A stretch of 64,000 nt of DNA from Paenibacillus glycanilyticus. Lineage in GTDB: Bacteria > Bacillota > Bacilli > Paenibacillales > Paenibacillaceae. Within the stretch, counting starts at the first letter, position 1. Every line of letters starts with the position of its first letter. This document shows positions 49,701 through 58,866 of the stretch, in pieces. The DNA is taken from the NCBI RefSeq assembly GCF_023715145.1, contig NZ_JAMBNP010000009.1, forward strand, positions 1 through 64,000. Reading direction: 5' to 3'. The position numbers and the translations under genes are program-made. The notes under the pieces are model-generated. The model saw only the letters and a list, made by a program, of their open reading frames with translations. It made no database searches and had not been told where the DNA came from.

Positions 49701-50195
49701 ATGACGTCCGGAATCGAAAATTGGTTGCAAAAGCGTGGAGTAAGTGTTGATGATATTGCAGAGATTGTATATACGCTGCAGCGTCCCTACAATGCGGATT
49801 TGACCATTGCTGAATGTGAAGAGAGCGTAAGAGCCGTGCTGGAGAAGCGCGAGGTGCAGTATGTTCTTTACACCGGAATCGCTTTGGATGAACTGGCGGA
49901 ACGCCGTTTGCTGCCGGAACCGCTGCAGGCCATCATGGAAACCGATGAATCCCTGTACGGCGTGGATGAGACTTTAGCGCTAGGAATTACGAATGTTTAT
50001 GGCATGATTGGCTTGACGAGTTTCGGATATTTGGATAAAGTAAAGCCCGGCATCATTCGTCAGCTCAACCTGAAAGGCGAGAAAATTCACGTATTTCTCG
50101 ATGACCTTGTAGCAGGACTGGCGGCGGCGGCATCAGCAAGAATCGCGCATCAGGACCCAAAAGCCATCCGATACCATTTGCCCGATTCGCCATGA
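49701..50195 (+). CDS. pgpA: Phosphatidylglycerophosphatase A-like protein
   Basis: A 164-residue protein of the PgpA/YutG family. The family dephosphorylates phosphatidylglycerophosphate in phospholipid synthesis. GITNVYGMIGLTSFGYLD and FLDDLVAGLAAAASARIAHQ are characteristic; the latter contains the DD pair used in catalysis. Membrane segments are weak, as in the soluble Bacillales form. ATG 49701 follows GGGAGGG by six bases; earlier ATGs at 49662 and 49695 are less well placed. Confidence 0.75.
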   Translation: MTSGIENWLQKRGVSVDDIAEIVYTLQRPYNADLTIAECEESVRAVLEKREVQYVLYTGIALDELAERRLLPEPLQAIMETDESLYGVDETLALGITNVYGMIGLTSFGYLDKVKPGIIRQLNLKGEKIHVFLDDLVAGLAAAASARIAHQDPKAIRYHLPDSP

Positions 50196-50291
50196 CTGTG
50201 GTATCATTATGACATCATATGGCCTTTAACGGGATTGACTTGTTTGAAGATGCGAACTTTGCCCCGGGCAAAGTTTTCAGGAGGTACCATA

Positions 50292-50480
50292 ATGTGGACG
50301 GTCATTTACATCGCTCCAACCGCTAGAATCGCGGACAACATCAAGAAGCGGCTTACGGAAGAAGGCTTTCTCGTAAAAGTCCGTCCAGTTAATCTGTCTA
50401 AACAGCAATATGAGATTTTGGTTCCATCGGGTGAGTTGGAGGAAGTACAGGAAGTATTCAACTCCATTATGCAGCCGTAA
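50292..50480 (+). CDS. Small conserved protein, DUF2007-like
   Basis: A 62-residue protein, MWTVIYIAPTARIADNIKKR then LTEEGFLVKVRPVNL, with the ferredoxin-like beta-alpha-beta pattern of small DUF2007-type proteins. AGGAGG lies seven bases before ATG 50292. Such a gene regularly precedes accD in Paenibacillus-like genomes, sometimes misnamed. Function unknown. It is 36 bases upstream of accD and may be co-transcribed. Confidence 0.7.
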   Translation: MWTVIYIAPTARIADNIKKRLTEEGFLVKVRPVNLSKQQYEILVPSGELEEVQEVFNSIMQP

Positions 50481-50516
50481 AACCTTATACTATTGCGCCT
50501 TGAGAGGTGTCACACA

Positions 50517-51389
50517 TTGCAAATTAAGGACTTATTTTCAAAGAAGAAGTATGCGACCATCCCTTCTGAGCGGCCTAAACGCGACATACCGGAAGGTCTA
50601 ATGAATAAGTGCTCCAAATGCGGCACCATTCAGTACAGCAAAGAATTGGATAAGAACTTGAAGGTATGCTCGTCTTGCGGGCATCATTACCGTTTGAGTG
50701 CTTGGGAACGGATTGGAATGACGCTTGATGACGGGCGTTTGATTGAATACGATGCTGACATGGAATCTGTCGATCCGCTGGAATTCCCGGGGTACAAAGG
50801 GAAGCTTGATCAGCAACGGCAGAAGAACCCAAGTCTGCGCGAAGCCGTTGTAACAGGCGAAGGCACCATTAACGGCCACCCGGTGGTAGTTGCGGTCATG
50901 AGCTTTGATTTCTTCAGCGGCAGCATGGGATCGGTCGTTGGCGAGAAAATAACGCGGGCAATCGAAGCGGCGCATGAGAAGAAGCTGCCGCTGCTAATTT
51001 TCTCGACGTCGGGCGGCGCCCGTATGCAGGAAAGTATACTTAGCTTAATGCAAATGGCGAAGACAAGCGCCGCTCTTTCCATGTTTCAAGGGGCTGGAGG
51101 CTTGTTCATTTCGGTGTTTACAGATCCTACGATGGGCGGGGTTTCCGCCAGCTTTGCGAGTCTTGGCGATTACAATTTGGCCGAGCCCGGCGCGCTTGTC
51201 GGCTTTGCGGGCCGTATCGTAATCGAGCAGACGATTCGCCAGAAGCTGCCGGACAACTTCCAGACGGCAGAGTTCAACATGCAGCACGGTCAGCTTGACC
51301 TGGTTGTTCACCGCAAGGATATGAAGGGAACGATTGGCAAGCTGCTTGATATGCATACCGTAAGGGAGGGATTATCCCATGGCGGCTGA
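50517..51389 (+). CDS. accD: Acetyl-CoA carboxylase carboxyltransferase beta subunit
   Basis: A 290-residue protein. The N-terminal zinc finger has Cys32, Cys35, Cys51 and Cys54 (CSKC and CSSC), then the crotonase-like carboxyltransferase fold (SFDFFSGSMGSVVGEKITRA, GGARMQESILSLMQM). With AccA it transfers carboxyl from biotin to acetyl-CoA, making malonyl-CoA for fatty acid synthesis. I take TTG 50517, eight bases after AGAGGTG, because the family starts at xxKDLFxKKKYA. It overlaps accA by 11 bases. Confidence 0.96.
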   Translation: MQIKDLFSKKKYATIPSERPKRDIPEGLMNKCSKCGTIQYSKELDKNLKVCSSCGHHYRLSAWERIGMTLDDGRLIEYDADMESVDPLEFPGYKGKLDQQRQKNPSLREAVVTGEGTINGHPVVVAVMSFDFFSGSMGSVVGEKITRAIEAAHEKKLPLLIFSTSGGARMQESILSLMQMAKTSAALSMFQGAGGLFISVFTDPTMGGVSASFASLGDYNLAEPGALVGFAGRIVIEQTIRQKLPDNFQTAEFNMQHGQLDLVVHRKDMKGTIGKLLDMHTVREGLSHGG

Positions 51390-52419
51390 ACAGATGCTTC
51401 CGTTCGAGAAGCCGATCAGTGAATTGCGGGAGAAGATTGCAACGCTGAAGACGCTGGCCGAGAGCAACGGCATGGACTTTTCCGAAGAGATTGCGCGTCT
51501 TGAAGAGAAGTGCAAGCAAATGGAGGAAGAGCTGTACAACGAAATGACTCCGGCGCAGAAGATGCATATCGCACGTCTTCACCAGCGTCCGACCTCGCTT
51601 GATTTCATTCAGGCGGTCTTCACGGATTTCATTGAGCTGCACGGCGACCGATTGTTTGCGGACGATTTGGCGATTGTCGGCGGTCTGGCCAAGCTGAACG
51701 GTCTGCCGGTAACGGTTATCGGTCACCAGCGCGGCAAGGATACGAAGGATAACATTGCCCGTTTCTTTGGCAGTCCTCATCCGGAAGGATTCCGGAAAGC
51801 GCTGCGTCTTATGCAGCAGGCAAATAAATTTAACCGCCCGATTATCACGTTAATTGATACGAAGGGCGCTTATCCGGGCAACACGGCCGAGGAGCGCGGC
51901 CAATCCGAAGCGATTGCGCGCAACTTAAGAGAGATGGCCGGATTTGGCGTGCCGATCGTCTGCATCGTAATTGGTGAAGGCGGCAGCGGAGGGGCTCTTG
52001 CCCTTGGCGTCGGCAACCGGGTTCTGATGCTTGAAAATGCGATTTATTCCGCAATATCGCCTAACGGTGCGGCTTCTATTTTATGGAAGGATGCATCCAA
52101 AGCGGATATTGCGGCTGAAGCCATGAAAATTACGGCGAAGGATTTGCTCGAGTTCGAAGTGATCGAGGACATCATAGAAGAGCCGCAAGGCGGCGCGCAT
52201 CGCGATCTGGCGTTCACAGCGGAACGGCTGAAGGAGAAATTGTGGAAGCATTTGGTGGAACTTCTGCCGATGACACCTGAGCAACTCATTGAAGACCGTT
52301 ACCATAAATTCCGCAAGATTGGCCAATTCCAAATGGCTGAAGCCGCTTCCCGGGAAGCTGCCCCTCAAGCCCATCAAGAGGCGGAAGCTTCCGAAATGAC
52401 GGAGTCGGCAAAGGTATAA
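51379..52419 (+). CDS. accA: Acetyl-CoA carboxylase carboxyltransferase alpha subunit
   Basis: A 346-residue partner of AccD. Family motifs include IGHQRGKDTKDNIARFFGSP, ALRLMQQANKFNRPIITLID, VCIVIGEGGSGGALALGVGN and ISPNGAASILWKDASKA. The C-terminal 25 residues form an Ala/Glu-rich tail not found in shorter homologues (family about 315-325 residues). The two subunits are translationally coupled. Unlike the usual Bacillales order, no pfkA follows: pyk begins 92 bases later. Confidence 0.96.
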   Translation: MAAEQMLPFEKPISELREKIATLKTLAESNGMDFSEEIARLEEKCKQMEEELYNEMTPAQKMHIARLHQRPTSLDFIQAVFTDFIELHGDRLFADDLAIVGGLAKLNGLPVTVIGHQRGKDTKDNIARFFGSPHPEGFRKALRLMQQANKFNRPIITLIDTKGAYPGNTAEERGQSEAIARNLREMAGFGVPIVCIVIGEGGSGGALALGVGNRVLMLENAIYSAISPNGAASILWKDASKADIAAEAMKITAKDLLEFEVIEDIIEEPQGGAHRDLAFTAERLKEKLWKHLVELLPMTPEQLIEDRYHKFRKIGQFQMAEAASREAAPQAHQEAEASEMTESAKV

Positions 52420-52511
52420 AAAAATCTTCAACTGTGGTACAAGCTGCGGCTCAAGATTTTGATTATTGTTAATAATGACTATAGCAGGCACTAAACGGAG
52501 GATAACTAGAC

Positions 52512-54266
52512 ATGCGTAAAGCGAAAATTGTATGTACGATCGGACCTTCCAGCGAATCGTTGGAAAACACGAAGAAATTGATTAAAGCGGGTATGAACGT
52601 TGCCCGTCTGAACTTCTCGCACGGCGACTTTGAAGAGCACGGCAACCGGATTAAAAACATCGGCATCGCGAACAAAGAGCTTGGTTCGAACGTAGCGATT
52701 CTGCTCGATACGAAAGGCCCTGAGATTCGTCTCGGCAAATTGAAAGAAGAGCCAATCGAACTGGTGCAAGGCGAGCAAGTGACGCTGACAACGGAAGAAA
52801 TTCTGGGCGACATCAATCGCGTGCCTATTACTTATACGGATCTGCCGAAGGACGTTTCCATCGGTTCGACCATTCTGATCGACGACGGCTTGATCGGCCT
52901 GACTGTTGAAGAAGTAAAAGGCACTGAAATTGTTTGCCGTATCGTTAACAGCGGTCAAATCAAGAGCAAGAAGGGCGTAAACGTTCCTGGCGTTGCAATC
53001 TCCCTTCCCGGCATCACGGAAAAAGACGCTAACGATATCATCTTCGGTATCGAGATGGGCATCGACTTCGTAGCAGCTTCGTTTGTTCGTAAAGCAAGCG
53101 ACGTGCTTGAAATCCGCGAACTGCTTGAGCGCCACAATGCAAGCCACATCCAAATCATCTCCAAGATCGAGAACCAACAAGGCGTTGACAACCTCGATGA
53201 GATTCTGGAAGTATCCGACGGCCTGATGGTTGCCCGCGGCGACCTCGGCGTTGAGATTCCGGCTGAAGAAGTACCTTTGGTACAAAAAACAATGATTGAA
53301 AAATGTAATCGCGCAGGCAAACCGGTTATTACAGCTACTCAAATGCTGGATTCGATGCAGCGCAACCCGCGCCCTACCCGCGCAGAAGCAAGTGACGTAG
53401 CCAACGCGATCTTCGACGGTACGGATGCAATCATGCTCTCCGGCGAAACAGCTGCCGGCAAATACCCGGTTGAAGCGGTAATGACAATGTCCCGCATTGC
53501 TGAGCGTGCGGAAGCGGCTCTGGAATACCGCGAGATCTTCACTAAACAAGCTAACGCCCAACAAACTTCCGTAACGGAAGCAATCAGCCAAGCAGTTGCG
53601 GTATCCGCACTGGATCTGAACGCTGCGGCTATCGTTACATCGACACAAAGCGGCTTCACAGCGCGCATGGTTGCCAAATACCGTCCGAAAGCGCCAATCA
53701 TCGCGGTAACGAACGACGAGAAGGTTATGCGCCGTCTGGCTCTGATCTGGGGCGTTAAACCGGTTCTTGGCGAAATCGCCGAAACAACGGACGCAATGTT
53801 CGAGAACGCTGTTGCAGGTGCTAGAAGCACTGGCCTGATCAGCCTTGGCGACACGATCGTTATTACAGCAGGCGTTCCGGTTGGCCGCGCAGGCACTACC
53901 AACCTGATCAAGATCCATCATGTTGGCGAGCTTCTGGCACAAGGCCAAGGCATCGGCAGCCAAACAGCTACTGGCCGCATCGTTGTAGCCCGTACGCCTG
54001 AAGAAGCTAATGCTCGGGTAACTTCCGGTTCGATCCTTGTAACGGTATCGACGGACAAAGAATATATGCCTGCTTTCGAGAAAGCGGCAGCTGTTATCAC
54101 GGAGCAAGGCGGTATCACCAGCCATGCAGCCGTATGCGGCATTAACCTGGGTATCCCGGTTATTCTGGGTATTTCGAATGCAACTGAATTGCTCATGGAC
54201 GGTACGGAAGTAACGGTCTACGGCGAAACAGGCGTTGTATACTCCGGACAAGCTAAAGTCCTGTAA
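52512..54266 (+). CDS. pyk: Pyruvate kinase with C-terminal PEP-utiliser domain
   Basis: A 584-residue pyruvate kinase converting phosphoenolpyruvate and ADP to pyruvate and ATP. Motifs: KIVCTIGPSS at the N-terminus, TKGPEIRLG, and the active-site segment MVARGDLGVEIP, plus ATQMLDSM and PTRAEASDVANAIFDGTDAI. The extra C-terminal domain (from about residue 475, GGITSHAAVCGINLGIPVIL) is the mobile PEP-binding module found in Bacillus and Geobacillus enzymes. The His of TSHAA is the equivalent of the phosphohistidine site. Codon use is the most biased in this part of the window, as expected for a highly expressed gene. Confidence 0.97.
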   Translation: MRKAKIVCTIGPSSESLENTKKLIKAGMNVARLNFSHGDFEEHGNRIKNIGIANKELGSNVAILLDTKGPEIRLGKLKEEPIELVQGEQVTLTTEEILGDINRVPITYTDLPKDVSIGSTILIDDGLIGLTVEEVKGTEIVCRIVNSGQIKSKKGVNVPGVAISLPGITEKDANDIIFGIEMGIDFVAASFVRKASDVLEIRELLERHNASHIQIISKIENQQGVDNLDEILEVSDGLMVARGDLGVEIPAEEVPLVQKTMIEKCNRAGKPVITATQMLDSMQRNPRPTRAEASDVANAIFDGTDAIMLSGETAAGKYPVEAVMTMSRIAERAEAALEYREIFTKQANAQQTSVTEAISQAVAVSALDLNAAAIVTSTQSGFTARMVAKYRPKAPIIAVTNDEKVMRRLALIWGVKPVLGEIAETTDAMFENAVAGARSTGLISLGDTIVITAGVPVGRAGTTNLIKIHHVGELLAQGQGIGSQTATGRIVVARTPEEANARVTSGSILVTVSTDKEYMPAFEKAAAVITEQGGITSHAAVCGINLGIPVILGISNATELLMDGTEVTVYGETGVVYSGQAKVL

Positions 54267-54305
54267 TAACAATCTCATAGATCTCTAGCCATTAGAGAAA
54301 AACAG

Positions 54306-54342
54306 AAGCGAGGGTGAGCTATTCACCGTCGCTTTTGTTTCA
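54306..54342 (+). terminator. Terminator after pyk
   Basis: AGCGAGGGTGA pairs with TCACCGTCGCT (one mismatch), followed by TTTTG. Confidence 0.7.
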
Positions 54343-54409
54343 AATATAGGAAAATTCGGGTTAATTTTTTGAGCCTCAACTTCGTAATAATATAGGGGGT
54401 AGCTTCAAG

Positions 54410-54877
54410 ATGCCGTCACAGAAGTGGTTCCTGCATCCGCTGAGAGTTCGTTATCAGGAAACGGATCAAATGGGGGTTGTCTTTCATGGCAATTACATAA
54501 CTTGGTTTGAGATTGGCCGAACGGAGCTGATCCGCTCTGCAGGCTATGATTACAAAACAATCGAACAGCAAGGCTTGCTGCTTCCCGTTGTGGACTTGCA
54601 ATGCCGTTATGAGCTTCCTGCACGATATGATGATACGGTCCTAATCGGTACGCGCATTTCGGATTTTTCCCCGGTACGTCTTTCCTTCGAGTCGGAAATT
54701 CGCAAAGTATGTCTGGAGCAGTTCCATCCTGCCATTGTAGAACAATATGAGGACCTTCCCGGAGAGCGACTGGTTGCTGGTGGAACAAAGCATGTATGGG
54801 TGAACGAGAAATGGCGTCCGGCCAGACTGGATAAAGGACTGCCGGAACTGTACGACTTGTTGAAGTCCATGGCATAA
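54410..54877 (+). CDS. Acyl-CoA thioesterase, YbgC-like hotdog protein
   Basis: A 155-residue single-hotdog thioesterase. The signature RVRYQETDQMGVVFHGNYITWFE contains the catalytic Asp (TDQMG) and the HGNY segment of the 4-hydroxybenzoyl-CoA thioesterase/YbgC group. It hydrolyses short or medium acyl-CoA; the natural substrate is unknown. The gene has its own GGGGGT-type ribosome binding site and stands between pyk and ppk. Confidence 0.88.
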   Translation: MPSQKWFLHPLRVRYQETDQMGVVFHGNYITWFEIGRTELIRSAGYDYKTIEQQGLLLPVVDLQCRYELPARYDDTVLIGTRISDFSPVRLSFESEIRKVCLEQFHPAIVEQYEDLPGERLVAGGTKHVWVNEKWRPARLDKGLPELYDLLKSMA

Positions 54878-54922
54878 CGACAAACCGCAAGGTGCATTCG
54901 ACCGAAACAACCGGAGATCACG

Positions 54923-54961
54923 TTAACTTACTCTTTACAAATCGTTAATATTCCAATAATA
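54923..54961 (+). promoter_or_regulatory. Pho box (PhoP binding site) upstream of ppk
   Basis: TTAACT (54923), TTTACA (54934), TTAATA (54945) and ATAATA (54956) are 6-bp direct repeats, each followed by five bases, giving an 11-bp period. This matches the TT(A/T/C)ACA-N5 direct-repeat array bound by PhoP in Bacillus. A CATAAT -10 lies about ten bases further on (54971). The fourth repeat is degenerate. Confidence 0.75.
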
Positions 54962-55003
54962 GTAATCTGTCATAATAGGGGCATAATTGGGGAGGCGTGA
55001 GGA

Positions 55004-57067
55004 ATGACAAGACAATTGTCCCACTATGTGAACCGGGATTTAAGCTGGATAGAGTTTAATCGCAGAGTGCTCCAAGAAGCACAGGATTCGAATAATCCTC
55101 TGCTTGAACGCGCCAAATTTTTATCCATTGTATCCAGCAATTTGGATGAGTTTATGAGCGTAAGGGTAGCCGGTATTCAGGATCAGATTCGCGCAGGCTA
55201 TACGAAAATGGATTTCACGGGTTATACGCCTGCCGGACTCTGGAAAAGACTGATCAAGCGGACAACCCAAATGGTCTATGATCAATATAAAACCTACCGG
55301 GAAGTATTTCGCAGTCTTGGACGGGAAGGCATTATCATTACATCCGTCGAGGAGCTGAATGCCACTCAATCCAAGGCGGTATCTCAATATTTTCAGGAAA
55401 TCGTATTCCCTGTACTGACACCGATGGCCGTTGACCAAAGCCGTCCGTTTCCGCTGGTGCATACCAAAGAGCTGTATTTGGCCGTGCTTCTCCAGCAGGA
55501 CAAAATGGACAAGGAAGACGAACCGTTATTTGCCATTGTACAGGTTCCTTCGATCCTTCCGAGGTTTGTACCGATTCCGGGACGAACAAACAGCAAGAAG
55601 ATGGAGTTTGTTCTGCTGGAAGATCTTATTGAAAATCATATTACTACGTTGTTTAACGGGTACACGCCATACGCGGTAAATCCTTTCCGTCTTACGCGAA
55701 ACGCCGATCTTACTTTAAATGAAGACGGGGCGGAGGATCTTCTGGAGGAGATTGAGAAGGAGCTTCGCAGAAGACGCTGGGGGATTCCGGTGCGGCTAGA
55801 GGTCACGCGGGGCATGCATCCCATTGCACTGGAGATACTGAAGGAGGAGCTGGAGATTGAGGATAATCTCATCGAAATCGATGGTCCTCTTGATCTCAGT
55901 TTTTTAATGAAGTTCGTACACTCGCTTCCCGGCTATGATAATCTGCGCTACAGCCGGCTTGAGCCTGTATATCCGCTTGAATTCGACGAGACGGATGACA
56001 TGTTCGAGGTCATCCGCCAGCGTGATGTGCTGATGTATCACCCGTATGAGTCGTTTGAGGCGGTGAATGATTTCATCGATCAGGCTGCGGAGGATCCGGA
56101 TGTACTGGCAATCAAGATGACCTTGTACCGCGTCAGCGGCCAATCTGCGCTTGTGCAGGCACTCTCGAAGGCGGCTGAAGCAGGCAAACAGGTAACGGTT
56201 GTTGTGGAGCTTAAGGCCAGGTTTGACGAGGAACGGAATATTGCTTGGGCACGCCAGCTGGAGAAATCGGGCTGTCATGTCGTCTACGGCCTTGTTGGCC
56301 TCAAGACTCATGCAAAGATTTTGCTTGTTGTCCGCAGGGAATCGGGCACGCTCCGCCGTTATGTTCATGTAGGCACGGGGAATTATAATGACAGCACAGC
56401 CACTTTATATACCGATATCGGCCTCTTTACGTCTCACCCGGTAATCGGCAGCGACGCCTCGGCTTTATTTAATGAGGTGACCGGCTATTCTTCACCGTAT
56501 GAATGGAAAGCCTTTGGCGTAGCTCCTACCGATCTGAAGGAGAAGCTCTTCCGGCTGATTGACCGGGAGATTGCCAACGCAAGGCAGGGCAAGCATGCGC
56601 GTATTATCGCGAAGATGAACTCGCTGTCCAACCAGGAAATGATCGATAAGCTGTATGAAGCCTCTCAAGCGGGAGTCAAGATTGAGTTGATTGTACGTGG
56701 AGTATGCTGCTTGCGGCCGGGTGTTGTCGGACGCAGCGATAACATTCGCGTAATCAGTATCGTGGACCGTTTCCTCGAGCATGCGAGAGTGATGTACTTC
56801 TATAACGGGGAAGAAGAAGAGGTTTATTTGTCAAGCGCGGATTGGATGACGCGAAATTTGACGCGCCGGATCGAGCTGATGAGTCCTGTATTTGACGAGA
56901 GCCTTCGCAAAACGTTAATTAATATGCTGCAGCTGAATCTGGACGATAATGTGAAGGCAAGAGAACTGCAGCCAAACGGCACCTACGTTCATGTGAGAAA
57001 CGAAATGATGCCGTTCCGCAGCCAGTTCGAAGCAAGATCCATCCCGCAGTGGAAAAATTACGTATAA
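55004..57067 (+). CDS. ppk: Polyphosphate kinase 1
   Basis: A 687-residue Ppk1 that makes inorganic polyphosphate from ATP reversibly. Domain order is the N-terminal helical domain (NRDLSWIEFNRRVLQEAQD), head domain, then two phospholipase-D-like catalytic domains. The autophosphorylated His is in LKTHAKILLVVR (about residue 434), and a second conserved His in the later C2 domain (RFLEHARVMYFYN, about residue 591). GGGGAGG precedes ATG 55004. The Pho box upstream predicts induction by phosphate limitation. Its end overlaps the convergent ppx by ten bases. Confidence 0.96.
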   Translation: MTRQLSHYVNRDLSWIEFNRRVLQEAQDSNNPLLERAKFLSIVSSNLDEFMSVRVAGIQDQIRAGYTKMDFTGYTPAGLWKRLIKRTTQMVYDQYKTYREVFRSLGREGIIITSVEELNATQSKAVSQYFQEIVFPVLTPMAVDQSRPFPLVHTKELYLAVLLQQDKMDKEDEPLFAIVQVPSILPRFVPIPGRTNSKKMEFVLLEDLIENHITTLFNGYTPYAVNPFRLTRNADLTLNEDGAEDLLEEIEKELRRRRWGIPVRLEVTRGMHPIALEILKEELEIEDNLIEIDGPLDLSFLMKFVHSLPGYDNLRYSRLEPVYPLEFDETDDMFEVIRQRDVLMYHPYESFEAVNDFIDQAAEDPDVLAIKMTLYRVSGQSALVQALSKAAEAGKQVTVVVELKARFDEERNIAWARQLEKSGCHVVYGLVGLKTHAKILLVVRRESGTLRRYVHVGTGNYNDSTATLYTDIGLFTSHPVIGSDASALFNEVTGYSSPYEWKAFGVAPTDLKEKLFRLIDREIANARQGKHARIIAKMNSLSNQEMIDKLYEASQAGVKIELIVRGVCCLRPGVVGRSDNIRVISIVDRFLEHARVMYFYNGEEEEVYLSSADWMTRNLTRRIELMSPVFDESLRKTLINMLQLNLDDNVKARELQPNGTYVHVRNEMMPFRSQFEARSIPQWKNYV

Positions 57068-58587
57068 TCGGGCTGAATCAGCTCCGGAATAAGTCCCCAC
57101 AATTTCTTGAAATCGGATGACAGCTCCTCTACTTCGCGGGCTTCGACGGCTAACGTGCCTTCGGAACGCACGGGATAGAGGTGAAGCAGACCGCCGGATT
57201 GAACGGCTTCAAGCCTGCCGATCGCCTGAGTCTCGCTGCGGTCAAGCGCTGCCGCGAGCTGAAGCAGAATGCCTAGCTTATAGATGGTATCATAATCGGA
57301 TTCGCTCAGCAGTTCCTTGTATTCGAGGAGCTGCTGACGGGTCCGGTTTTTGCTTTTATAGGAAGCGATAGCCGCAATCATTAAAGTCTCCCGGTGAGCG
57401 AGTCCGTTCAGGTGAGAGTTCACGATCAGGTAGAACGTATGCTTCGCGTATTCATAGTAGTCTATGGATGCGCCGATCCGGAACAGGGTCGAGGCTGCGT
57501 CCAGCAGCACCTTCGCGCGGTTCTGAAGCAGATGGACGGGTCTCAGCACATCGTAAAGCTGGAGCGCCAGACGGTTCACCTGCATCACATGCTGCTTGGG
57601 GGCGGCAGGATGCAGAGCGCTGACGTTCTGTAGGCTGAAGGCGAGCACATCCTGATGGATGGATCGGCCCGGGAAACGGGTCGCGTAGAACAGGCCGTCG
57701 CGAAGACCGGCGCCGCAAATGCGGTAATGCGATGTTTTTAGCAGACGGAATATGGTGCGAAACACGGCAATGCCCGGAACGATGACGTCCACTCGGTCCT
57801 TGGACAACCCGGGGATTTTCTTGCGCTTATCCATTGGCGTCAGTAACAATTCCATGAATAAGGCGTCCGCGTCGCTTCCGGTCATCGGATAATTATGAGT
57901 TTGGGTAAAAGGATACTTGGTAACGGCCTGATGGATTTTGCCCATGGCGCGGGCCGTCCCGCCTACGCCGATAAGCGGCAGCGAAGGCGATTTGGTCAGC
58001 CAGGGCTCGCTTTTGATCGCCTCGGTGACAAGCGCTTCAATGCTCTTCAGGCCTTCGTCGCTGAGCATTCCCTTCACCGCGTATTTCCGGTTCAAGCTGA
58101 CGCAGCCAAACGGGAAGGATACGGAATGGACAAGCTGGCGTCCGCGGAATAGCGATACCTCCGTGCTTCCTCCGCCGATGTCGACAAGAAAGCCGTCCTG
58201 TACATCCATCGCGTTAATCATGCCAAGGAAGCCGTAAGAGGCCTCGTCCTCGCCGCTTAACAATTCGATGGTGAGACCGGTCTCCGATTTAATGGTCTCG
58301 AGAATAGCCGATTGATTAGCCGCATTGCGGATGGCAGCCGTTGCTACCGCCCGGATATGTCCGGTTCTGTTATGCGCGCAGATCATGGTAAAATGGTTAA
58401 GCGTGCCAAGAAGCTCGGTTACCGCTTCCTCCGCCAGAAAACCGTTGTCGTCGACCCGCTCGGCCAGACGGGCAGGGCGCTTGCCGCCGTCAATGACCCG
58501 GTGCGCGCCGCTTGCGGTCCGCTCGTACACGACGAGGCGGACCGAGTTGGAGCCTATGTCAATAATGCCGATTCGTTGTTCCGTCAT
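57058..58587 (-). CDS. ppx: Exopolyphosphatase / Ppx-GppA family phosphatase
   Basis: A 509-residue protein of the actin-like Ppx/GppA family. Phosphate-binding loops are IGIIDIGSNSVRLVVYE at the N-terminus and GFLVDIGGGSTEVSLF (about residues 134-149). The C-terminal half has the HD-domain-like helical part (YYEYAKHTFYLIVNSHLNGL). It removes terminal phosphate from polyphosphate or pppGpp. GGAGGAACAGCG precedes the start. It converges on ppk with ten bases shared at the ends, so synthesis and breakdown genes face each other. Confidence 0.92.
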   Translation of the reverse strand: MTEQRIGIIDIGSNSVRLVVYERTASGAHRVIDGGKRPARLAERVDDNGFLAEEAVTELLGTLNHFTMICAHNRTGHIRAVATAAIRNAANQSAILETIKSETGLTIELLSGEDEASYGFLGMINAMDVQDGFLVDIGGGSTEVSLFRGRQLVHSVSFPFGCVSLNRKYAVKGMLSDEGLKSIEALVTEAIKSEPWLTKSPSLPLIGVGGTARAMGKIHQAVTKYPFTQTHNYPMTGSDADALFMELLLTPMDKRKKIPGLSKDRVDVIVPGIAVFRTIFRLLKTSHYRICGAGLRDGLFYATRFPGRSIHQDVLAFSLQNVSALHPAAPKQHVMQVNRLALQLYDVLRPVHLLQNRAKVLLDAASTLFRIGASIDYYEYAKHTFYLIVNSHLNGLAHRETLMIAAIASYKSKNRTRQQLLEYKELLSESDYDTIYKLGILLQLAAALDRSETQAIGRLEAVQSGGLLHLYPVRSEGTLAVEAREVEELSSDFKKLWGLIPELIQPDYT

Positions 58588-58866
58588 CGCTGTTCCTCCA
58601 GCAAGTTATTTCTTCTATTCTATCACATTGAAATATGATTGCGGAAAGCGAGTATTTTTGCGCATATTAGGGAAAAATGCAGCTGGAGCAATATATGCGA
58701 AAAATGCGGAAGAAAGGGAATGAAAAAAAACTTTATAGCGCTGATAAAGCATTTCTATGTCCGGTTTTGTTCACTTCGCTGGTAAAATCATTTATGATTA
58801 ATAGCGACGAGAAAGATTTGTTTACTATTTTTGGCGAAAAATTTTCAAGTTAGAGGAGAGAGAACG

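Noticed and set aside
52506..54278. 590-codon open frame antisense to pyk
   Set aside because: It arises from the strong codon bias of pyk; the sense frame is an unambiguous pyruvate kinase.
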